Shown piece after piece: positions 32,699 to 39,205 of a DNA stretch of 64,000 nt (its first letter is position 1; every line of letters begins with the position of its first letter). The position numbers were made by a program, and so were the translations under genes. The notes under the pieces are model-generated. The model worked only from the letters and a program-made list of their open reading frames with translations, did not search any database and had not been told where the DNA came from. The stretch covers positions 1 through 64,000 of the forward strand of contig CAJTRE010000005.1 of the NCBI GenBank assembly GCA_910578495.1, read 5' to 3'. The DNA is from an uncultured Dorea sp. (lineage in GTDB: Bacteria; Bacillota; Clostridia; Lachnospirales; Lachnospiraceae).

Positions 32699-34188
32699 AA
32701 AAAAGAATTTACATATATGAGATGGATTGCTACAAGGCAGCATCCGAAGATCAGTTGCAGAGAATGCGTATCAGTCCGGTACGATATTTTAATTTGGAAG
32801 GGTTGCCATCCGAAGAACTTGCTGAAAAGTTGGAAGAATTTATATGGGAAAGAGGGAAAATGCTCGCTCCGTCCAGCATGTCAAGTGAAGTGACCTATTA
32901 TAATAATATTCGGGAATTTCTGATTGATCGGAAAATACAAAGCCTAGATTCCAGAGAAGAAGAAAAAATCATCCTTATGCTAAAAGGTTGGATGTTGGAA
33001 CGAGGATATGCTTTATCAAGCAAAAAATACCGGCCAGCATATGACAAGGTAGGGATTGAAAGTCCTGGTATTGTGAGGCATATGAAAAAAATCTTGAAGT
33101 TTCTGGAAGAAGATGATGACAGGGACGAACAGGAAAAAGACATCTGGACTCTTAAAAATTTCGATTTTCCTATTCAAGGAAATCCCATTTTGAATACAGA
33201 AACGATTAACTTTACTAAAATTATACAGCCAGATATCCGGGAAGAAGTAAAAAAAGTAATTTTTATGCATTTGAAGTATTCCCCATTAGGAACGATTCAC
33301 AGTGAAATGACTGCAGTAAAGAGGTTCTCAAAATTTCTTAAAAGAAAATATTTGGACATTCAATCGTTGCAGGATCTGGAACGGATGCATATAGAAGAAT
33401 ATTTGATATATCTTCAAACGGAAGCACATGACCGGAAAAATTACAGATCTGATCTATATGCACTACGAAGGGTAATAGAAGATGTTGGAAATTTATATGA
33501 ACGACAGTACATGAGTGAATTATTTCTGAGTAATGATTTTCCAAGTACCCCAAGGCATGTATTCAAATTTTACTCAGATGCGGAAATTAAGAGATTAAAC
33601 GAACACATTTTCAAAATGGATGAGCAGATATGCAGAGCATTGATTATCCATCAATTACTGGGAACAAGGATTTCAGATACGCTGACCTTAAAGACAGACT
33701 GCCTAAGCATGCGGAACAATCGGTATTTTATAAGGATCGACCAGGTGAAGTCAGTTACCTATGAAAAATCTATCAGTGAAGAAGTAGCACAACTGATTAT
33801 GAAAGCAATTGACTATACAAAAGAGCGATACGGAGAAACAACCTACATTTTTGTAAAGAAAGATGATCCAACAAGACCTTATCAGTATAGCATGATTCAA
33901 AATCAGATTATGACAATGATCCGCCAGGAAGATATCCGGGATGATAATGGAGAGTTCCTGAAGTTTGGAACTCATATTTTCCGACATTGTTATGGAAAGA
34001 AATTGACAGAAATGCATGTGGACGACTGGATGATAGCCAAGTTGCTGGGGCATACCTCCATATATTCGGTACACCATTATCGGAAAATAGGAAATAAACT
34101 GATGGCAGATGAAACGAGAGCTGCAAGAGAAAAAATGGACATGATCCTATTAGATATCATAGAAGGATGGGATGATTATGAAATATGA
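32695..34188 (+). CDS. Tyrosine recombinase 3 of the trio
   Basis: A 497-residue recombinase. The catalytic domain in the C-terminal 180 residues has Arg in Leu-Gly-Thr-Arg-Ile-Ser-Asp-Thr, Lys in Asp-Gln-Val-Lys-Ser, His-x-x-Arg in His-Ile-Phe-Arg-His-Cys, Gly-His-Thr and Tyr in His-His-Tyr-Arg. The first 300 residues are helical and partly similar in style to recombinase 2. Tn554 itself has only two recombinases (TnpA and TnpB) plus TnpC, so the third enzyme makes this a trio of the kind seen in several Firmicutes and in RIT elements. The genes overlap (ATGA). Confidence 0.85.
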   Translation: MKKRIYIYEMDCYKAASEDQLQRMRISPVRYFNLEGLPSEELAEKLEEFIWERGKMLAPSSMSSEVTYYNNIREFLIDRKIQSLDSREEEKIILMLKGWMLERGYALSSKKYRPAYDKVGIESPGIVRHMKKILKFLEEDDDRDEQEKDIWTLKNFDFPIQGNPILNTETINFTKIIQPDIREEVKKVIFMHLKYSPLGTIHSEMTAVKRFSKFLKRKYLDIQSLQDLERMHIEEYLIYLQTEAHDRKNYRSDLYALRRVIEDVGNLYERQYMSELFLSNDFPSTPRHVFKFYSDAEIKRLNEHIFKMDEQICRALIIHQLLGTRISDTLTLKTDCLSMRNNRYFIRIDQVKSVTYEKSISEEVAQLIMKAIDYTKERYGETTYIFVKKDDPTRPYQYSMIQNQIMTMIRQEDIRDDNGEFLKFGTHIFRHCYGKKLTEMHVDDWMIAKLLGHTSIYSVHHYRKIGNKLMADETRAAREKMDMILLDIIEGWDDYEI

Positions 34189-34603
34189 TAAGATGGTAGC
34201 GATTACACAGGCTGAGAGTCAAAGGAAGATGAATATTGCAAAAAATACAATATCTGATATGCTTAAAAATATGGAAAGGATTACCGTGGCAGAACTGGTA
34301 AAAAGAACAGGGCTTTCCAGAGGATTTTTTTATAAAAATGAACTTATCAGAAGAGAAATGGATGATGCAATACACAGACAGGAAGCAATTTTTAAGAATA
34401 GACATCCGGTTACAATGGACAGAAAACTTGAAAATTCAGTAATTGATTTGAGAATTGAATTGTTAAAAGCTAAAGCAGAGAACGAGAAATTATCGGAACA
34501 AAATCAAGAGTTGATTCAGAAGAACGAACAACTTCGTCAGCAGGTAGATAAACTTCAAAAGCAGATTGGGAAAAAACAAATTTCATTATTGAAGCGATTA
34601 TAA
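34178..34603 (+). CDS. TnpC-like accessory protein (DUF6262-like) 1
   Basis: A 141-residue protein starting Met-Lys-Tyr-Asp-Lys-Met-Val-Ala. The first 70 residues are helical with Arg-Ile-Thr-Val-Ala-Glu-Leu-Val-Lys-Arg-Thr-Gly-Leu-Ser-Arg-Gly-Phe-Phe-Tyr, a helix-turn-helix-like segment; the last 50 form a coiled coil. It resembles the TnpC/DUF6262 proteins encoded after recombinase pairs in Tn554-like elements, where they influence transposition orientation and efficiency. ATG 34178 is favoured over 34172, because the paralogue downstream has the same first residues. Confidence 0.78.
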   Translation: MKYDKMVAITQAESQRKMNIAKNTISDMLKNMERITVAELVKRTGLSRGFFYKNELIRREMDDAIHRQEAIFKNRHPVTMDRKLENSVIDLRIELLKAKAENEKLSEQNQELIQKNEQLRQQVDKLQKQIGKKQISLLKRL

Positions 34604-34619
34604 AAGGGAGAAGATAAGT

Positions 34620-35003
34620 ATGAAATATGACAAAATCGTTGCAATAAATAAGGAAAAGAGTAAAGAAAAAACAGAGATTGCTATAAATGAAATTGAAAAA
34701 ATGTATCAAAGAAAAGAGCGAATTTCTGTAACAGCCTTAGCAAAAAATACGGGATTTGCAAAAAGTTTTTTTTACAGAAATCCAGAGGTTAGAAAGGCTT
34801 TAGATGAGGCATTACTTCAGCAAGGAGAATGCTATAACCCTAAGAAAGTTATATTTGACAGAGCCTTGGAAGAAACAAACAACAATTTAAAAACTGCAGT
34901 TATGAGATTAAAGAAACAAGTTGCAGAATTAGAAAAAGAAAAGAGTAGACTAGAGAAGAAAGTAGAAGAATTAACAAGAGAATTGGAGAAACAGAAAAAA
35001 TAA
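34620..35003 (+). CDS. TnpC-like accessory protein (DUF6262-like) 2
   Basis: A 127-residue paralogue of the preceding protein: it shares Met-Lys-Tyr-Asp-Lys-Ile-Val-Ala-Ile at the start, Arg-Ile-Ser-Val-Thr-Ala-Leu-Ala-Lys-Asn-Thr-Gly-Phe-Ala-Lys-Ser-Phe-Phe-Tyr in the middle, and a C-terminal coiled coil. The pair arose by tandem duplication. It is the last gene of the element before the inferred right end. Confidence 0.78.
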   Translation: MKYDKIVAINKEKSKEKTEIAINEIEKMYQRKERISVTALAKNTGFAKSFFYRNPEVRKALDEALLQQGECYNPKKVIFDRALEETNNNLKTAVMRLKKQVAELEKEKSRLEKKVEELTRELEKQKK

Positions 35004-35026
35004 AAATTTAATAGGAAAGATAGCAG

Positions 35027-35067
35027 ACAGCGGATTATGTGTGAAACATACATCGGCTGTTTTGCTT
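35027..35067 (+). terminator. Probable terminator of the recombinase operon
   Basis: ACAGCGGAT (35027-35035) pairs with ATCGGCTGT (35052-35060) with one mismatch, and TTTTGCTTT follows. Confidence 0.55.
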
Positions 35068-35222
35068 TATATAGAAAATTATTCAGGCGTTGGGAAATTT
35101 AACCTAATACACGATATGCACAGTTTTTGTAGGAAATAGTTGGAGAAAAAGACAGAAACTACTCGGTGACGCTGATGATAAAGCCAGTGTTTATAAGGGG
35201 TATAGGACAAGGGGCTAAATTT

Positions 35223-35324
35223 ATGGTGGTTTTGATTGGGCTTGTGCTGATTTTTAAGTCGCAGCTTACCAGTTTGGTGCAGACGATTTTTGAGAAGATT
35301 ACCAGTGAAAGTGCGGGGATCTGA
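35223..35324 (+). pseudogene. Flp-type pilin gene, truncated 3' end at the element junction
   Basis: In frame with a TGA at 35322-35324, the codons give Val-Val-Leu-Ile-Gly-Leu-Val-Leu-Ile-Phe-Lys and then Leu-Val-Gln-Thr-Ile-Phe-Glu-Lys-Ile, the typical C-terminal part of Flp-type pilins of Tad systems. The upstream part that should carry the Glu-containing processing site is absent. An in-frame ATG at 35223 after AAGGGG may give a short peptide. The most likely reason is insertion of the mobile element inside this gene; the left half would then be at the other end of the element. Confidence 0.6.
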
Positions 35325-35328
35325 TGGG

Positions 35329-36693
35329 ATGAAAAAGGGAGAAGTCACCGCTTATCTAAGTCTGGTATTTATACTATTACTTTCCTTTATTGGAGGAATT
35401 ATGGAGGCGGCATCAGTACAGATGGCAAAAAGTTACCGCAGGGCGGATGTAAACCGGGCGATGGAGTCAGTGTTTGCAGAATATCAGAAAGAATTATTAG
35501 AAGAGTATGATGTTTTTGCGCTGGATGGAAGTTATGAGACAGGGAACTATTCGGAACAGAATATAGAGAAACGCAAGGAATTTTATGGTGCTTCGGATAT
35601 GGAACACATGGTGAAACGAATTGAGTTTTTGACAGATAATGGTGCAAAGGCTTTTTACGAGCAGGTGGCAGCTTATATGCGGCATAAGTATGGTGTTGAC
35701 GCGCTAAAAGACAAGACCGGTATAACGGATGTATGGAAAAACCAGCAAGATCAGGCGCAGGAGTATCAAAAGGACGAACTAAAAAAACAGCAGGATTTGG
35801 AAGCGCTTCTTCAAGAGAATGAAGGAGCGCTCCCGGAAAAAGATAATCCGATCGCACATGTGGAGCAGTTAAAAAAGTCCTCCTTCCTTGAGCTGGTAAT
35901 GCCAAAAAACAAAAAAGTGTCTGAGAAAACGATAGATGGAGAAACGGTGTTATCTGTCCGGAATAGAAACCAAGGATATGGTGATTTTTCAGATGTATCC
36001 GAGGAGTATGGTACATTAACTACCCTTCTCTTTGGAGAATATCTGCTTAAACATTTTGATTGTGCGGCGGGGGAACCAGGAGACGGAGCCTTAGATTATG
36101 AGCTGGAGTATATTTTGGAGGGAAAAGAAAGCGACCGGGAGAATCTGGAGGCTGTAGCAAAGAAGCTGCTGCTTCTAAGGTTTGTGCCGAACTATGCACA
36201 TCTCCAAAAAAGCGGTGCGAAGAAGGCGGAAGCAGAGGCTATGGCGCTGGCATTATGTTCGATACTGGCGGTCCCTGCAATCACAGAGGCGGCGGCTCAA
36301 GTGATTCTTCTTGTATGGGCATTCGGAGAGTCTGTTATGGATATACGGTCGCTTTTAAACGGCAGCAGAGTTCCCCTTGTGAAATCTGAGGAAAGCTGGC
36401 AGTTGTCCCTTGCAGGTCTTTTGAAACTGGGAGAGTCAGAGGACTTAAACGATGGAAAAGACATAAAAAATGGTCTTCCCTATGAAGAGTATTTGCGAAT
36501 GCTGCTTTTTCTGGAAAAAAAGGAGACGGCAGGAATCCGTACACTGGATATGATTGAGCAGAATCTAAGGATGGAGCATGGTCTTTCGTTCTTTCATGCA
36601 GACTATTGTATCAGCAAGATAGAGGTTACAACAACCTGCCATCTGCGCAGAGGGATTACCTATCGATTTCAAACGTATTTCGGATACAACTAG
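35329..36693 (+). CDS. Tad-operon DUF5702 protein
   Basis: A 454-residue protein with one N-terminal transmembrane helix (about 5-28, Thr-Ala-Tyr-Leu-Ser-Leu-Val-Phe-Ile-Leu-Leu) and a long soluble part rich in Glu and Lys. Its N-terminus looks like a TadG-type pilus protein (Val-Gln-Met-Ala-Lys-Ser-Tyr, Glu-Tyr-Asp-Val-Phe-Ala-Leu-Asp). It begins 5 bases after the pilin stop. DUF5702 proteins are regular partners of Tad loci in Clostridia; the exact role is not known. Confidence 0.75.
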   Translation: MKKGEVTAYLSLVFILLLSFIGGIMEAASVQMAKSYRRADVNRAMESVFAEYQKELLEEYDVFALDGSYETGNYSEQNIEKRKEFYGASDMEHMVKRIEFLTDNGAKAFYEQVAAYMRHKYGVDALKDKTGITDVWKNQQDQAQEYQKDELKKQQDLEALLQENEGALPEKDNPIAHVEQLKKSSFLELVMPKNKKVSEKTIDGETVLSVRNRNQGYGDFSDVSEEYGTLTTLLFGEYLLKHFDCAAGEPGDGALDYELEYILEGKESDRENLEAVAKKLLLLRFVPNYAHLQKSGAKKAEAEAMALALCSILAVPAITEAAAQVILLVWAFGESVMDIRSLLNGSRVPLVKSEESWQLSLAGLLKLGESEDLNDGKDIKNGLPYEEYLRMLLFLEKKETAGIRTLDMIEQNLRMEHGLSFFHADYCISKIEVTTTCHLRRGITYRFQTYFGYN

Positions 36694-36773
36694 GGGCAAA
36701 GACAGATGCCTTTTCGGCATATATAAATCCAAAATTATTAAAAAATATACATGAAAGGAGATGGATTCGTTCG

Positions 36774-37574
36774 ATGAATAATTATAGATTCCCCTCAAAA
36801 CCTGTCAAATATTCTAAGTCCGGAAAGGCATCTGTCTTTGCCCCTGTGAAAGGAAGTGTCACAGTAGAAGCAGCGATGGCAGTACCAATTTTTTTCTTCG
36901 CAGTCATCTGTTTGTTTTACCTAATGGAGATTACGGCGGTGCAGACCGCCGTAAGATGTGGACTTCAGTATGCGGGAAAAGAAGCGGCTCAGGAGGGCTA
37001 TATAAAGAAAGCGATTTCTCCGGCAGAAATAGAATCAGACGTGGTAAATGCTATTGGAGCCGGACGATTGGAGAGAAGTATTGTCGTAGGAGGGAGCGGA
37101 GGGATTGACTGTAGTGGTTCTAAGATGTCTGCGAGAACAGGAATCGCAGAGCTTCAAGCGGTCTATCATGTCAGAGTTCCCGTTCCCATGTTTGGAATTC
37201 CTCCTATTACTTATAAAGAACATATGCGGGTGAAAACATGGTCGGGATATGAAAGGGGAGGACTGGCAGAAGACAATGAGACTGTCTATATTACGGAGAC
37301 AGGTGTTGTCTATCACAAGGACTATCACTGTACGTATCTGGATCTATCTATCCGTATGGTTCCGGCGTCACAGATAGAGACTCTTCGAAATAAAAGCGGC
37401 GGAAAGTACCATGCCTGTGAGCGGTGTAAGAATGGCGGCGGAGGTGTATATATTACAAATTATGGAGACCGGTATCACAGCTCTTTGTCCTGCAGTGGAT
37501 TGAAGAGAACAGTCTATGCGGTTCCGTTATCAGAGGCAGTAGGAAAGGGGGCTTGTTCGAAATGTGGGCGGTAA
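36774..37574 (+). CDS. TadE-like pilus protein with Cys-rich C-terminus
   Basis: A 266-residue protein. The N-terminus has Ser-Val-Thr-Val-Glu-Ala-Ala-Met-Ala-Val-Pro followed by a transmembrane helix, the TadE-type signal that pilus-pseudopilin peptidases cleave. The C-terminal 80 residues hold pairs of Cys (Tyr-His-Ala-Cys-Glu-Arg-Cys, Cys-Ser-Lys-Cys-Gly-Arg) with His nearby, likely metal-binding. ATG 36774 lies about 13 bases after AAAGGAG; spacing is long, but the alternative ATG at 36761 is out of frame. The stop overlaps the peptidase gene. Confidence 0.75.
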   Translation: MNNYRFPSKPVKYSKSGKASVFAPVKGSVTVEAAMAVPIFFFAVICLFYLMEITAVQTAVRCGLQYAGKEAAQEGYIKKAISPAEIESDVVNAIGAGRLERSIVVGGSGGIDCSGSKMSARTGIAELQAVYHVRVPVPMFGIPPITYKEHMRVKTWSGYERGGLAEDNETVYITETGVVYHKDYHCTYLDLSIRMVPASQIETLRNKSGGKYHACERCKNGGGGVYITNYGDRYHSSLSCSGLKRTVYAVPLSEAVGKGACSKCGR

Positions 37575-37993
37575 GTAGAAGTATATATCTGACGGCGTTG
37601 GTGGTTTTATCAGTTTTGGATATGAAACATCGTAAAGTACCCGGGAAATTGTTGCTGGCAGGCATAGTATACGCTTTGATTTATCAATTTGTGTACAGAC
37701 CATACAGTCTTTGGATTTTAGGAGCAGGAGCAGCGGTAGGGATTTTGTTTCTATTGATCAGTAAGGTTACAGAGGAAGGGTTTGGTTATGGAGACAGCTT
37801 GGCAATTTTGATTCTTGGGATATATCTTGGGTTCTGGGGACTCATTGGCGTATTGTCCGGTGCATTTCTGTTATTGGCCGCGGCGTCAGTTCTGACGCTA
37901 TGTATGAAAAGGATGAACAGGAAAAGTACACTTCCTTTCTTCCCGTTTCTAACAATCGGATACTTGATTAATTGGATAGCAAGCTATTTATAA
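37562..37993 (+). CDS. Prepilin peptidase of the A24 family (TadV/CpaA)
   Basis: A 143-residue polytopic membrane protein (about five helices). The two catalytic aspartates are visible: Val-Leu-Asp-Met-Lys-His-Arg-Lys-Val-Pro near 20 and Gly-Phe-Gly-Tyr-Gly-Asp near 80 (the GxGD motif). These enzymes cut prepilins and pseudopilins such as TadE at the cytoplasmic face. ATG 37562 is preferred to TTG 37553 because of spacing to the upstream purine-rich site. Confidence 0.88.
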   Translation: MWAVSRSIYLTALVVLSVLDMKHRKVPGKLLLAGIVYALIYQFVYRPYSLWILGAGAAVGILFLLISKVTEEGFGYGDSLAILILGIYLGFWGLIGVLSGAFLLLAAASVLTLCMKRMNRKSTLPFFPFLTIGYLINWIASYL

Positions 37994-38008
37994 GGAGACA
38001 GCTTAGAG

Positions 38009-38443
38009 ATGAATGGAAAAGATAGAAAGATGTTGAAGGGAAGTATGACGGTAGAGATGTCATTTTTAATGCCGATCATTTTATTTTTAATCATGAGCTG
38101 TATTCTGACCGTTTTTTATTTCCATGATAAAAATGTCATATCTGCTGTGGCTTATGAGACGGCAGTTGTAGGAGGAACAAAGGCAAGGGAGAAGAATGGA
38201 GTCACAGGGGGAGAGTTACAAGCTTTGTTTGCGGAGCGGATCAGTAAAAAATGTGTGTTGTTTCCAGGAAGCAATGTGAATGTAAGCATAGGGGAAGAGA
38301 AGATTGTTGTCACAGCAACGGCGGCAAAGGGAAGATTTGGAATCCATGTTGTGAAAACGGCGGCTGTGACAGAGCCGGAGAAATATATCCGAGATAAGCG
38401 CAGAATAAAGGAGGTTATAGATGGAGCGGCGAATCACGATTGA
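38009..38443 (+). CDS. TadE-like pseudopilin
   Basis: A 144-residue protein with the prepilin-like start Leu-Lys-Gly-Ser-Met-Thr-Val-Glu-Met-Ser-Phe-Leu-Met-Pro (Glu at +5) and a hydrophobic helix at about 15-40, then a soluble part with a beta-rich Val-Asn-Val-Ser-Ile-Gly pattern. It would be processed by the A24 peptidase encoded just upstream. It overlaps the next gene by 23 bases. Confidence 0.8.
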   Translation: MNGKDRKMLKGSMTVEMSFLMPIILFLIMSCILTVFYFHDKNVISAVAYETAVVGGTKAREKNGVTGGELQALFAERISKKCVLFPGSNVNVSIGEEKIVVTATAAKGRFGIHVVKTAAVTEPEKYIRDKRRIKEVIDGAANHD

Positions 38444-39155
38444 AGAGTCAGTTGTTTATAAAGAAGATTATCAGATAAGAATGCTGGAAGAAAACGAGAT
38501 AGAAGGACTGCTTCCGGTACGAGGGAGAGGAATAAATGGGCGCAGCTGTTATGATTTTGATGTCAGTGGAAAAATATCAATGCAAGCGCTGTATACAAGA
38601 AGTGAAATGACATTAAAGGATATACGGGCTTTTCTTCAGGCTTTGCGGGATGTTCTTGAAAGTGTAGAAGAACATTTACTGAACATTCACCGTATTTTGT
38701 TGAAGCCGGAGTATATCTTCTATGAGGAGGAACAGTTTTTCTTCTGTTATTATCCGCTGAAGGCAACAGAGCTGTGGGATGATGTTCATGAACTTATGGA
38801 ATATTTCGTTAAGCGGGTGGACTATTCGGATAAGGATTGTGTAAAAATTGTGTTTAGGCTTCATAAGGAAACAATGGAGGAAAACTACAGTTTGTATAAG
38901 ATTATTGATGAATGTCTGATAGAGGAGAGTAAAGTGTCTGACTCTCAAACGGTGGAGAAGAAGACATATTATGAGGAGGAAGAGAATGTGTATGACCAGA
39001 GAGACCACGATTGGATTACAGAGAGGGAGATGGGAACGATGATCATGGAAGATATGGAGCATATGTGGCTTCCGGTACAACGGTTTCTCAGAAAGCATAA
39101 GAAACCAAGGTGGGGAGAGTGGGATGGTCTTCACATCGAGGAAGAAGAATTGTAA
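38421..39155 (+). CDS. DUF6382-like protein without FHA domain
   Basis: A 244-residue soluble protein with a 'Tyr-Asp-Phe-Asp-Val-Ser' and Leu-x-Pro-Glu-Tyr-Ile-Phe pattern in the N-terminal 150 residues that I associate with DUF6382. In relatives a C-terminal FHA domain follows; here only an acidic linker and a Lys-rich tail remain, and no FHA motif is visible. These proteins are found in Tad operons and may act as regulators or assembly factors. Confidence 0.6.
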   Translation: MERRITIEESVVYKEDYQIRMLEENEIEGLLPVRGRGINGRSCYDFDVSGKISMQALYTRSEMTLKDIRAFLQALRDVLESVEEHLLNIHRILLKPEYIFYEEEQFFFCYYPLKATELWDDVHELMEYFVKRVDYSDKDCVKIVFRLHKETMEENYSLYKIIDECLIEESKVSDSQTVEKKTYYEEEENVYDQRDHDWITEREMGTMIMEDMEHMWLPVQRFLRKHKKPRWGEWDGLHIEEEEL

Positions 39156-39205
39156 GAAAAGACAGAAGAGAAGAAGATAAAAATAAAAAAAGGAGACAAA
39201 AGCGA

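Noticed and set aside
1..35200. Classification as a Tn916-type ICE
   Set aside because: The VirD4/Maff2/TrbL/PrgI/VirB4 order and the recombinase trio differ from Tn916, which has a single integrase and an excisionase.
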